Part shown: positions 40,954 through 50,995 of the stretch, one piece after another
How the letters are laid out: every line of letters begins with the position of its first letter
Numbering within the stretch: the stretch's first letter is position 1
Source: Undaria pinnatifida
Taxonomy: Eukaryota > Sar > Phaeophyceae > Laminariales > Alariaceae
Assembly (NCBI GenBank): GCA_012845835.1
Contig: JABAKD010000025.1
Span: forward strand, 7,461,838 to 7,525,837
DNA: 64,000 nucleotides
Direction: 5' to 3'
Translations under genes and position numbers: made by a program
Notes under the pieces: generated by a model
The model's input: only the letters and a program-made list of their open reading frames with translations
Database searches by the model: none
Told to the model about the DNA's origin: nothing

Positions 40954-41464
40954 TGTTACGGCAAGCCAACGTGGGAACATAAAAAATACGGTGGGCCGTA
41001 GTCTGATGATTACGACTCACCGGGCGCAGATGCAGTGATGGGTAGCTCTGTGGGTGTGGGAAGGACGTTTCATCTAAAAAAGCGGTTTCATCCGCCGGAT
41101 CGTAACGCCGGACCCAGGTGGTAGCGCATGTTGCGTCCACCTGACATCACCTGGTGTTTAGTCAGTTAACACCACCCCCTTGAAAAAGAAAAAGTGCAAT
41201 CAAAAGTGCAAAGTTAAAAAGGCATATCAACTGTTCACCCGTGCATAAACGACTGCTCGCTTGTGCATCCACATCATCCATCAACTGTCATCTCACGTGC
41301 TTGCGAGACCAACGGTTTAACTTCGCTCAAAGTCTGGAGTTTCGGATCAATCAGAGGAATCGAAGGTACTGCTGGATACTGAATACGAACTCTCAAGGCA
41401 GCAGGTGAGTCATAACTAGGCCCGTGGAAGTATAGTTGCGCAGGTCCGACTCGCTGCCGTATCA
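40954..41464 (+). repeat. Ty3-B 5' LTR
   Basis: TGTTACGGC..GCCGTATCA with imperfect 9-bp inverted ends, nearly identical to 52,406-52,911. It contains a CACCTGACATCACCTGGTGTTT segment and A-rich AAAAAGAAAAAGTGC. Confidence 0.95.
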
Positions 41465-41482
41465 TGGTGAACCCAGGGAGAT
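41465..41482 (+). other. Ty3-B primer binding site
   Basis: TGGTGAACCCAGGGAGAT begins immediately after the LTR CA. It is complementary to a tRNA 3' end of the form ..CCCTGGGTTCACCA. The tRNA identity was not determined. Confidence 0.75.
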
Positions 41483-41514
41483 CACCCTAGCGAACCCAGG
41501 GTCATCACCCAGGG

Positions 41515-41664
41515 AATGGTGAACTTGCAGGAGATGGTAATCCTGTAGATGGTGGAGAGATTGGACCAGGACATGAGGATAGGAGTACAGCTTACAGCAA
41601 GAACACTGCTTGCTGTAGATGTTGAAGACGTGGAATCTGATCTAGAAAAAATGTGCAATTTATA
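41515..41664 (+). pseudogene. Ty3-B gag stub
   Basis: MVNLQEMVIL, TAG, then MVERLDQDMRIGVQLTARTL, EDVESDLEKMCNL and a stop. Helical and charged like a gag N-terminus. The rest of gag is missing; sequence of the same element appears to resume near 48,512. Confidence 0.5.
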
Positions 41665-42897
41665 GTAAAGTACAGGGGGTACAGACGGTCTGAATCATGT
41701 CATCAGGTATAATAGAGCTTTTTTTGTTCTCATGCACCATGACGGTACGAGGATAGAAAGCGTAATGCGTGAACCACGTAAGTAAGCGTGCCGAATGCTG
41801 TGGATCTGGGAAGAGGTACGTAAACAGGTAAGCATCGCGCGCGCGTAGGTATCACGTGCTATATGTTGTCACCACAAGGGGAGTGTTGCTAACTAAGCTG
41901 ATCTCGTTGCCAACAGGATAGTAGGTTAAAAATACGAGCGGTATGTTTTTCAATTTTTCTAGAAACGCTTGTTGAATATACTGTTTTTACTATGCTTGTG
42001 CTTGTGCAACAGGGTAGAGCAAATATACTGTTTTTACTATGCCCGCGCAGCAGGGTAAAGCATCGTGTAATAATATGCATGCCTCATCTTGTTACACTTT
42101 TTTTATGCTCAATTGTTCATGTGAGACGAGCCATCAATGCCCAAACACATGCATGCTTCGCTCGAGTCTTTCCGGGTTTGATGTGATGAAATGTTCATAC
42201 TTGCACCAATGCCGTGTCAACCATATAGCAAGCTTCAAGTCGCAATGTCAACTCGCAAGTTTCAAGTCATCTTTGTGGCTGTAGGAGCACGTCCACGGTA
42301 GCCGAGTACAAGTACACGTACGAAAAAAATGAGACGGGTACTATTGCTACTGCTGCTGTGAGTTTCGTCAGCCATCACAAGCTGCTTGCAAGGAGGACTG
42401 CTAGTCTAGACGTCGTCTATGTGAAGAGGACGGTCAGACAGGGACACAGGCGTCACGCCTCACCGCAGCTAGACTACAGCTAGCTGTTGTTGGGCTTCAG
42501 CTGGGATACGTGTGGGTTGATAGTCTCGCTTGACGCAGGTAGATTATACATGATGAGGAGTCACGCAGGCCATGCTACGCACATCAGTACATACAGAGAG
42601 CAAAACGAAATTCTCCCCGCTTTGTCAGACACACTGTCTTTTTTGTATGCGCTCCAGACGAAACGTTGGTACGTATGCATCATCAATGGTATAAATTGTT
42701 CCGCAAAGCATGCATTATTTTTTTGCTTTCGTGCTCGTACTTACTCTTACGACGACTACTACTTCTGCATTGTTGTTGTACCAGGGATGCATGTTATCAT
42801 GCTGTATACATGCGTATCATATGTTCTGTATGTCGTTTGTGATATGCTCTTGCTTTTTTGTGCTGCACCATTTTTGACGCCAAACTGACCGGGTATA
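41665..42897. other. Foreign DNA in Ty3-B, no gene seen
   Basis: AT-rich sequence with a ~47-bp tandem duplication at about 41,978-42,058 (AATATACTGTTTTTACTATGC). No coding region is supported. Confidence 0.5.
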
Positions 42898-43395
42898 CCT
42901 GCCTGAAAAAATATTTTGTACGTCAGAAGTTTGACCAATCAGATCAATGCGATAATTTATAGTCGTATGAGCGATAGCATTGGGCACACCTGGCCCAGCT
43001 GTGTAGGCGACGACCTGCACGCGGAGCGCGTAGGGGAGCAGAGTCAGAGCTTACAGATCCAAGGTGTGATGCAGGCTAGTTTAAGTTCGCGCACTCCCCG
43101 ACGATGGAGGAGTGCAAGTCACCGGAGGCTGAAGCTCTCGTGGCTGCTGCTGTACGCGGTCCTAATCAGGCCGTCTCGGCTGCTGCTCGAGTCGAGGCTC
43201 ATGCTGCTGTCGCTGCTGTGCAAGCTGGGGTCGACAAACGCCGTGCCGAAGCTCTGGCTGCTGTGCAAGCTGAGTCCCAAGGTCGCCGTGCCGCAGCCGC
43301 TTCGGCTGCTGCTACAGTTGCGTCTGCCACCGCGGCACCATCTTTGCTCAGCCCCAGTCCCGCTGTGTCCGGGGCTGCGGGGGTAACCTCGTCAA
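42898..43395 (+). pseudogene. Partial second copy of the Ala-rich gene
   Basis: Matches 39,785-40,283 including the non-coding lead (CACACCTGGCCCAGCTGTGTAGG) and the start MEECKSPEAEALVAAAVRG. It is about 90 percent alike. Similarity stops at GGGGTAACCTCG, near the frame change in the first copy. Confidence 0.85.
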
Positions 43396-43669
43396 TCGAT
43401 AACGGATGCATACAGCAAGCGATGATACAACGCGATCTCATACTGGAGTGTATTTTAATTTTGACAAAATCCGTAAACCAATTTTTTCAAATTTTGAACT
43501 GGAAAAGACATACATGCATCCCTGCCTGCTAGTAAGCCTTGCCTACTTGCAAGTTGGGTGAGTATTTATGTAGGCAGGATGGTGAGAAGGGAGTAACATG
43601 GACTGTTGAGCCAGTAAAATAATGTAACAGGTGAGGTGGTAGTAATAAAAATATTACTCCAGTATTATT

Positions 43670-44356
43670 TTGCAAGCTGTGTGTGATACTCCGATCGCGC
43701 GTATTACGTATTATACATCATTTATTTGCTCATGCATATACCTACTACTACTGCTGTATAGACTACAATTGTATATAGTCAAAACAACAGTGTACGGTTT
43801 TGAGTATAGAGTATTATATGGATACGTTATTATTGCGGTTACTTGTTTGTTGCACCTTGTAGTCTATAGCACGATAAATCGATTGATCTGGAGGATTAGC
43901 AATAATTATTGCTGTACGGAAGAATAGTATGCAGGTTGGTCTTGTTTATTGTACCTTGTATAGAACAGTACACAAGTTGGTATTTATACTACGCGAAGTC
44001 GTAATCTACGGGCTTCCAAATATCTAACTGCTGAATGACACGAGCATCATCTCCGAACAAGAAGTCAGTTTCGATTTTCCACGAGAGAGAGAGTTTTATT
44101 TTAGCGACCAGACCAAAAAAATTCTAAAGCTCGGAATGGGATCCGCATAATAATTAGCCTTTGTATCTTTGGGCAGGCTGTTTATTCCACATTTCACAGT
44201 AGTACCGCGAGCTTTGTGTCGAATATCAGGTACTATTATAGTACATACCATAAACCATATATTATAAAAATTAAAATACACTCCAGCTGTGAGATCGAAG
44301 ATTTCGTCGAAACTCATCTTTGCAAGCTGTGTGTGATACTCCGATCGCGCGCATTA
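43670..44356 (+). repeat. Direct repeat pair TTGCAAGCTGTGTGTGATACTCCG
   Basis: A ~40-bp word ending ATCGCGCG(T/C)ATTACG occurs at 43,670-43,710 and again at 44,320-44,358. The 610 bp between are AT-rich and non-coding. The pair could be the ends of a small element. Confidence 0.75.
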
Positions 44357-44439
44357 CGAGTTGTGTGTCCTCATTAAGGATATAGGTCGGCGACTCCCCT
44401 TACAGCTACAGTGTAGCTATAAGGGTCAACAGGATGATT

Positions 44440-45040
44440 TTAGTCAGTCTGTGCGCGGAAACTATAAAACCCGTTTCTGAGGGGGACAAAATCTGACAGC
44501 TGTGAAGGGAAAGGGGGGGCCTGGTTTTGATCAAAAGCGAGCGGGTTTGGAGGGGGGCGGGGGGGGGGGGGGGGGGGGGGAAGGGGCAATTTGTGCATGT
44601 AAGCTATAAATCCTTTCGAGGGGATAAATATTATTGGGGGCGGGGGGGGGGGGGGGGGGGGGGGGGGGTTGGGGCGGGGGGGGGGGGGGGGGCAGCTCGA
44701 TATGTGCCTGGAAACTATACATTATTTCGAGGGGATAAATGTGACATTTTTGGAAATAATACATCAGTTTATCGTGTATATCCTGGGGTAAATCGTACAA
44801 TCAGTGAGTAAAGAGAGGGTGGAGTGTTCGAGGGGGTGGGGTTGGGATGGGTTGGGGGGGGAAGGGTGGGGTGTGGGGGCGGGGGTGGGGTGTGGGGGTG
44901 TGTGTGGGGGGGGGGGGGGGGGGGAGGGCTTTAGGTGAGGGGTTTGTTATACGTGTGGTGCTAGGTCTAGGCGAATGTGCGGGTGATGGGGAAGAAGGGG
45001 GCGTTCGAGGCGGGGGGGGGGGGGGGGGGGGGGGAAGGAA
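44440..45040 (+). repeat. G-run cluster with ~110-bp repeats
   Basis: Five long G runs (near 44,557-44,580, 44,641-44,668, 44,676-44,692, 44,906-44,924, 45,011-45,034). The first ones alternate with diverged units (G.AAACTATA..TTTCGAGGGGATAAAT) at 44,452, 44,597 and 44,707. Confidence 0.9.
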
Positions 45041-46080
45041 CACAGCGGCATGGATGGCTCTCGAAAGATAATGAGGTGTATATATCTGGTACGAGTACTA
45101 CTCGTATCATACGTACTGCTTGCTGTTGATATCGTATCCAGAATTATGTTATCCGATGTCTGATATTTTAAAGATATACCAGGTATCAATACGAATACGA
45201 GAATGTTGTACTACATGCAGCATCATATATCAACACAATACCACTACTTGTAAATACATCACGATGGGCATATGGCGTAACCGATATTACTGAGATATCG
45301 TATTTACTACTGGGTATTCACTGTAACCGATATTAATGAGATATCGTATTTACTACTGGGTATAATACTGTATGACATATCGCGAGATAGTAACGAAATA
45401 GATTCCCCCGTAACACTGCACGCTACTAGGTACTGCTGTACCAGGTATGTATTGTTAATAGGATGCTATACTCGTACAGCATTATTATTATCACTATGTA
45501 CTACTAGTACTACTACTACTGTAACAAAAACCAGTGTAATCTTGTTTTTTTTCTATACACAGTTTGATCAGAAAAAAATCAGGGGGGGTTGGCGAGTATT
45601 ATAACGATGCAATGAAGATGAGAACATTACTGCTGCGCTCACTCCATCAAAATTACAGAGCAATGGGAACACAGGCTCTGGTAATCCAACCTTCCTAAGA
45701 CGCTATTTCGAAGAGTCTCTTCAAAATCTTCGAAAATATGTACGACGTTGTACCGAAAAGGTTACGGAAATACTTGTAGTAAATCAGAGTATTGTTTAGG
45801 ATCGAATAACGGAGGAGTAATGACCATTGTGCTCAGCCAAACACAGCATTGCTGCGGCCTGCAGAACAAGTGGCTAGCACGGAAAATATACGCAAAGCGT
45901 ATTGAAAGCGTCGCGCGAAAGACGTTTTGACGGATCCTGAGTGAGCTATGCAACATTGACACATCATGGCCAGATAAAATTGATGCGATCGGAAGCACTG
46001 ACGAACGAAAATTCATGGCGAAAAGCAAATTAGCCATATGAGTAGGCCGATGCTAGGTGACGGCATGTATGTATCCAGAA
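45041..46080. other. AT-rich DNA, no gene supported
   Basis: Includes a 47-bp tandem duplication at 45,282-45,365 (CCGATATTA.TGAGATATCGTATTTACTACTGGGTAT). Part of this may be the 3' end of the minus-strand element that follows. Confidence 0.5.
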
Positions 46081-46985
46081 GTCAGACCGAAGTTTGTTGC
46101 CTTTCGGGAGGTTGAAATGGAACTAAACCTCGCAGAAAAATGCACCCCATACGCCCAAACACAAGATAGTGGGGAGTCTCCTCCAAAGTTTTGGAGTATG
46201 CCGTGTTGTGCGCAAGCTGGACACACGGTAGTAATTCCGCCCAATTATCGCAAGCCAAGTTACTGCACATGGCAAGCGTATCGTGAACGGTGCTGTGGAC
46301 ACGCTCGAGAACAGAGTTCCCTTGCGGACGATAAGCGGCGGTACGTGTTTTCTTGTGCCCATAGACAGACTGCAATTCTTTCAAGAGTTGGTTTTGAAAT
46401 CCTTTCCCTTGATCGGAATGCAGGGTTTCTGGTGGGCCGAACACCGAAAAGACGCGGTCAATAAGATGACGAACCACTACCGCAGCTTCCTTAGACTTGA
46501 TAGGTATCAAAATGAGGAAACGCGTGAGGTGATCGATGACAGACAGGATAAATTGATTACCTTCCGACTTAGATTTGTATTCGACGACATCCACCGCAAC
46601 AAGTTGAAACGGTCTGGTGACGGTCGGTGCCCGGTAGGCAGCGTAGGTGATCGGTGAGACGTTTTGCGGCGTTGACAAGGAAGACAGCTTTCAACATGTT
46701 CGGCAACGTCAGAGTGCATCTTGGGCCACCAATAACGATCTCGAACTTTGTCGAAGGTACCTTTAAAGGCTAGGTGACCACCTGACGAGGGGAGGTCATG
46801 GCAAGCGTTGATTACAAGTGTTCTCAACGATTTCGGCACCACAAACTGGTCACGAAAGGTGTCCCGCCTACGTAGGTGGGCAGGGACGTAAGACCGGCAA
46901 AGCAAACCTTCGTGGATGAAGATTTTTCTCATGCTGGACTTTGATTGCTGGTGTGGGACGCGAGCTTTAGTAGGATTGGCTAGGT
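46081..46985 (-). pseudogene. Ty3-C integrase
   Basis: Zinc finger ACHDLPSSGGHLAFKGT..YWWPKM..HVESCLPCQRRK, then a frame change, then core VAVDVVEYKSK, LHSDQGKGF and AYRPQGNSVLERVHSTV. All three acidic catalytic residues (Asp, Asp, Glu) are visible. The core frame spans 46,082-46,678 without a stop. Confidence 0.85.
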
Positions 46986-46989
46986 AGTC

Positions 46990-47511
46990 AAAGTACTGAC
47001 AAAATGCTTTCCTCTGATGAGCAAGCAACTTCGCAGCATCGATGACGGGGAAGACATATACGACAGATAGCTGCAAGTTGCGGTTCGGATGGAAGTGGTT
47101 TTCCATCCACCTCGCTAAAAATACGCGATAGCGTATCCGATACAACGTTAAGTTTTCCCGGAACGTGTTTGACGGTGAAATCGTAATTGTAAAGACAAAT
47201 TGCCCAACGGGTGAGCGTATTGGACGTGTCTTGCATGTGGTACAAGTACGTGAGAGCTTGGTGGTCGGTACAACACGTAAAGTGGATACGGACGCCAATG
47301 GGTAAGAGCCCATACGACAGCAAGGCATTCTTTCATCGTAGGGCTATAGTGGCTTTGGCTACGAGAAAAACGCTTGCTATAGTATGCGACAATATCCAGC
47401 TCTTTGCCATCGGTGCTGCCCATGGACGGTTGGGCTAGGAAAGCACCTACACCTTGCTCAGAAGCGTCGGTGTGAACGACGAAATCTCTCGAAAAATCGG
47501 GAAAGTGTAGG
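46990..47511 (-). pseudogene. Ty3-C RNase H
   Basis: Minus strand: FVVHTDASEQGVGAFLAQ, IVAYYSKRFSRSQSHYSPTM, KECLAVVWALTHWRPY, FTCCTDHQALTYLYHMQ, VKHVPGKLNVVSDTLSRI. The catalytic-type Asp residues in TDAS and TDHQ are present. Frame changes occur near 47,320 and at the MITE. Confidence 0.8.
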
Positions 47512-47519
47512 ACAGGGGC

Positions 47520-47782
47520 CAGGCTACGGTAGGGGGGTCCCCTTTTGGGCCTTTTATTTCAGTGGCAGGGGTCACTCGCGCGAGTAACCCCTTTGTTCCT
47601 ATGCGATCTTACGTATTTCTCAAGTTTTACATCCACGAAATCAATCCGCAATGCAAAAGTGATCTAAGCTGCGCAAAACAAGTGCCTAAACCATTTTCAT
47701 CCGTGAGGTACAGAGTCACTCGTGCGAGTGGCTCAAACACACCAGTGAAAATGGGGGTACCCCCCCTACCGTAGCCTTGGTC
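47520..47782. mobile_element. hAT-like MITE with 8-bp target duplication
   Basis: 263 bp flanked by ACAGGGGC on both sides (47,512-47,519 and 47,783-47,790). Terminal inverted repeats: left CAGGCTACGGTAGGGGGG, right reads CCAAGGCTACGGTAGGGGGG on the other strand. It has internal palindromes CTCGCGCGAG and CTCGTGCGAG and no coding capacity. Removing it and one duplication rejoins EAPV to LHFP in the pol frame. 8-bp duplications and CAGG ends are typical of hAT elements. Confidence 0.9.
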
Positions 47783-47790
47783 ACAGGGGC

Positions 47791-48510
47791 TTCGGATAAA
47801 GCATCTTTAAGTTTCTGGAATGCGGCATCTTGTGCCGAACCCCAGGCCTTTTTAAAACTCGTGCGTTTGACGAAGCTGTTTCGAGCCAGTTCCACAAGCG
47901 GTGCAGTAAGGTCAGAATAATATTTCACAAACCGACGGACGAAATTCGCCCTACCCAGAACAGAACGTAAGTCTTTAATGGATTTTGGCGCGGGCAGGTC
48001 GTGAATCGCATTAATGCGGTCGGTACTGACGGAAATACCTTTCGCGGAAATGACATGACCGAGATAGTCGACTTCTTTCAGCCAGAATTGAATTTTGGAC
48101 GGTTTGAGTGTCAAGCCTGCCACATGCAACGCTGCAAACATTTTCTCGAGAGAGACGAGGTGGCTTTCGAACGTGTGATCGATACGAATCAAATCGTCCA
48201 TGTACGAAAGGATACCGGAGTCGGGGCCAAGGTGGCCTAGAGCTAAAGACATGACGTATTGAAACAGCCATGGTGCATTCGCTACTCCAAAAGGCATGCG
48301 CTTAAAACAGTACTTGCCTCGGTGTCACGAAGGCGGTGCGGTCGACGTGCCCCTCGGCCACGGGTAGCTGCCAGAACGCGTTGAGAATGTCGGCGACTGA
48401 AATGTAGAGGGTGTCTCCGACGGCGTCCAGGCAGGACTCGAGGTTGGGCATAGGCCAGCTCTTGCGGATGATGTGGCGCTTGAGGGTATGGCGGTAATCA
48501 ACACAGAAAC
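47791..48510 (-). pseudogene. Ty3-C reverse transcriptase
   Basis: Read on the minus strand: ISVADILNAFWQLPVAEG, TAFVTPRGKYCFKRMPFGV (one-base frame change near 48,320), GILSYMDDLIRI with the catalytic YMDD, LTLKPSKIQF, YLGHVISAKG, LRSVLGRANFVRRFV. The catalytic motif is intact. The frame runs into the MITE after EAPV. Confidence 0.85.
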
Positions 48511-48514
48511 AATG

Positions 48515-49100
48515 GCTGCATTATCAGAAATGACACAGGCAGAGATGGAGCAGGCATATGGAAAGGGGACAGCGCCCTCTGCTGACTTTGACCAAGAAGC
48601 CTGAAGTGCGCCCTCGAGGATCATTCTCTGGGGAGCATTGAATCGCATCACAGGCAAGAGGAGGAAGCAACGCATGCAATATCGGACTGCGCGCCTGTCA
48701 AAAATGGAGGAGGGACACGACAGGCATGGGTCAAGGCCACCATTTGGCACCCTACCAGAAGCAGTTGCCGATTGCCTGTAGACATTTTGATAGACACAGG
48801 AGCAGGGGGAGGGAATTATGCGTCGGAGTCTTTCGTTCGCTCAGTAGAGTATAATTAGCCAAGGGAAAAGGTTTGCTTAGGGCGGCGAATCCTATCCAGA
48901 GTGGAGTTCCCCCCACGAACATCGTTGGGTCGTGCGACATTCCGTTAGTGTTCATGCCGGAAGACCGAGTGAGAAGGATGACGGTCAGGGTGGTAGAGGG
49001 GCTACCATATGGGTTGATTCTAGGCGCTGCGTTCCTTAGGGAGCACGAGAGCGTACTCAATTTAGCGGAGGGAGGAGGCTTTAAGCCAACTCCAGAATCG
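48515..49100 (+). pseudogene. Ty3-B gag end and aspartyl protease
   Basis: Residual gag (MAALSEMTQAEMEQAYGKG, then a stop), then PVDILIDTGAGGGNYASES with the active-site DTG at 48,793, a stop, and GLPYGLILGAAFLREHESVL with the second signature ILG. The stop after SVEYN splits the protease. Confidence 0.7.
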
Positions 49101-49102
49101 CC

Positions 49103-49603
49103 ATGGGTACCGCTGAGATCGATGGCCCCCAACCACAAGATCGACAGTTAGTACTGGTCATACCAACGCAACCATACGACATGGAGCTGGGAGCTGAGTT
49201 GGGGGTAGCCAGGGGTGTGCAATGGTGGTACCCGGGCAACCCTCTACAATGCAAAGTCGTCAACCGAACGAAAACCGCGATGACCATACAGCAAGGTGTT
49301 GTGGTAGCGAAGGTATTTGCAACCAACTCCAGTGATACAGAGAGAATGCGGTTGCTACTTGATCGGTCGGTGGAAAAAGAGCCCGTTCCAGCTGCCGAGG
49401 GAGAAAGCGGAGGAACGGAGAGGCCAACGGGTGACCTCGAGGAAGTTGCAGTTGATATAGCCGAAGCCAACATGGGGCAGTTGAGTCAGGGTTGCAAGGC
49501 AAACTTGTTAGAACTGTTGCGTGAATATCGTGATCGCGGACTGTTCCCGGCTAACCCCAAGGTAGTGCCAGCGTGCCACGGGGCTAAGCTACGGTTGCCT
49601 TAG
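49103..49603 (+). CDS. Ty3-B protease-RT connecting region
   Basis: Open frame of 166 codons: RGVQWWYPGNPLQCKVVNRT, MTIQQGVVVAKVFATN, then an acidic stretch and LLELLREYRDRGLFPANPKV, which precedes RT in this family. It ends in TAG before the RT start. No enzymatic domain recognised. Confidence 0.55.
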   Translation: MGTAEIDGPQPQDRQLVLVIPTQPYDMELGAELGVARGVQWWYPGNPLQCKVVNRTKTAMTIQQGVVVAKVFATNSSDTERMRLLLDRSVEKEPVPAAEGESGGTERPTGDLEEVAVDIAEANMGQLSQGCKANLLELLREYRDRGLFPANPKVVPACHGAKLRLP

Positions 49604-49736
49604 GATGATTGCACACCCTATGCGGCTAAGCAACGATGATATTCCCCAAAGGAGGAAGCCATGATTCAGAGCGAGGTGACGAAACAGTTTCAAACCGGGG
49701 CCATCCGTAGATCGACATCAGCGTAGGCAGCCGATT

Positions 49737-50651
49737 GTGTCGTGGTTCGCAAGAAGGATGGACCGGGGGCTGAATACGTTGCTAAAGTCGGAGAGTGGAG
49801 GCCTAGGAGATATCCAAAGCATCTTTGACGGCATGAAGGGTGCGAGCTGTTTTACGTCAATAGATCTGGCTTCAGGATTCACCCAACTAGAGATCGAAGA
49901 AGACGATAAGCACAGAACCGCATTCAGAGACGCCCACGGTACACTGTGGGAGCTCAACCGATTCGGGTTTGGAGTGAAGACTCTACCAGCAGGCTTTGCA
50001 GCCTTCGTTGGCGGAGCTCTCTGTCCGTTGAAAGGGAAGGGAGTCCAAAACTGGTTGGATGACATCATCATCTACACCCAACAGGTGGAAGGACATCTCG
50101 ACCTATTGAGGCAAGTGCTGGAGAAACTATCGAGAGCCGGTTTGTCGGTGAACCTCTCTAAATCATGGTGGTGCTGTCCTCAGCAAGAGTTTGTGGGCAT
50201 GGTGGTGGACAGGCTAGGAGTGCGCCCGTCACAGTCTAAGATCGACGCTGTTGCTCAACTTACTAGGGCCAACACGGTGGAGGAAGTGAGGGCACTGCTG
50301 GGTATGACAGGCTACCTGAGGAAGTTCGTCCCCCGATACAGCGCGCTGGTAGCGCCAATCTCGAATCTTCTTCGTGACAAGCGTTTCGCGTCGAAACGAG
50401 CGAGGAAACTCAAGGTTCCATGGGGAGAGGAGCAAGACAAAGCGTTGGCGGCGCTAATCCTCGCTCTGACATCACCACCGATTTTGGCTATGCCAGACTG
50501 GAACAGGCCGTTCCAGCTCCACACGGATGCCAGCGAATTAGGAGCAGGAGCAGTTCTTACCCAGACACATGAAGGTTCTGAACGTGTCTTGGGGTATGCT
50601 AGTCACCGGCGGTCTCGAACTGACGCTAGACGGTCACCTACGGAACGGTAA
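49737..50651 (+). CDS. Ty3-B reverse transcriptase
   Basis: Starts inside RT motif 2. Visible: SCFTSIDLASGFTQLEIEED, HRTAFRDAHGTLWELNRFGF, GVQNWLDDIIIY with the catalytic LDD, AGLSVNLSKS, FVGMVVDRLGV, EEVRALLGMTGYLRKFVPRY, then SPPILAMPDWNRPFQLHTDA of RNase H and LGAGAVLTQ. The only interruption is TAA at 50,649, after which the frame continues. Confidence 0.88.
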   Translation: MSWFARRMDRGLNTLLKSESGGLGDIQSIFDGMKGASCFTSIDLASGFTQLEIEEDDKHRTAFRDAHGTLWELNRFGFGVKTLPAGFAAFVGGALCPLKGKGVQNWLDDIIIYTQQVEGHLDLLRQVLEKLSRAGLSVNLSKSWWCCPQQEFVGMVVDRLGVRPSQSKIDAVAQLTRANTVEEVRALLGMTGYLRKFVPRYSALVAPISNLLRDKRFASKRARKLKVPWGEEQDKALAALILALTSPPILAMPDWNRPFQLHTDASELGAGAVLTQTHEGSERVLGYASHRRSRTDARRSPTER

Positions 50652-50760
50652 GTGATGGCGGTGTTATGGGCGGTAGACCACTTCAGACCGTACGTATGGG
50701 GCAGGAGATTTACTCTCATCACCGATTGCTCGGCGCTGACATGGCTGTTTACCCTAAGTT
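50652..50760 (+). pseudogene. Ty3-B RNase H end
   Basis: In frame after the TAA: VMAVLWAVDHFRPYVWGRRF then TLITDCSALTWLF, which is the TD.SAL RNase H block. The remaining RNase H is shortened; the sequence passes to integrase within about 60 bases, so about 70-80 residues seem to be deleted. Confidence 0.7.
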
Positions 50761-50968
50761 AGCAATACCGAGGGTGGTGGTACCAGGGGTCTTGGCGCTG
50801 GTTCACAGCATGTTTGGCCATCCAGGCGTGGCGCGCACGACGCTCCTTGTTAAAGGCAAGTACATTTGGCCGACGTTGGTCAAGGACGTGCGCGAATATG
50901 TGCTCTCGTGTGGCTGCAGGAGAAGGAAGCGGGCCAACAGTCATCGAGTAGCTCTGATGCCAGCCTAG
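50761..50968 (+). pseudogene. Ty3-B integrase zinc-finger part
   Basis: LALVHSMFGHPGVARTTLLV, YIWPTLVKDVREYVLSCGCR: the HHCC arrangement H...H...C..C, with the second pair read as CGC. Stops at TAG 50,966, separated from the core by a frame change. Confidence 0.7.
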
Positions 50969-50995
50969 TTTCTGCGGCCTTGGGAAGTTCTAGAA

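Larger units (their letters stand above)
46081..48510 (-). mobile_element. Ty3-C: minus-strand Ty3/gypsy pol fragment
   Basis: RT, RNase H and integrase coding blocks in gypsy order on the minus strand, lying inside Ty3-B. No LTRs of its own were found. It starts mid-RT (VDYRHTLKRHIIRKSWPMPN near 48,510) and ends after the integrase core, so it is truncated on both sides. A MITE (47,520-47,782) separates RT from RNase H. Confidence 0.85.

Noticed and set aside
46057-46464. 135-residue + strand frame
   Set aside because: Antisense of the Ty3-C integrase core, which has clear DDE motifs on the minus strand.
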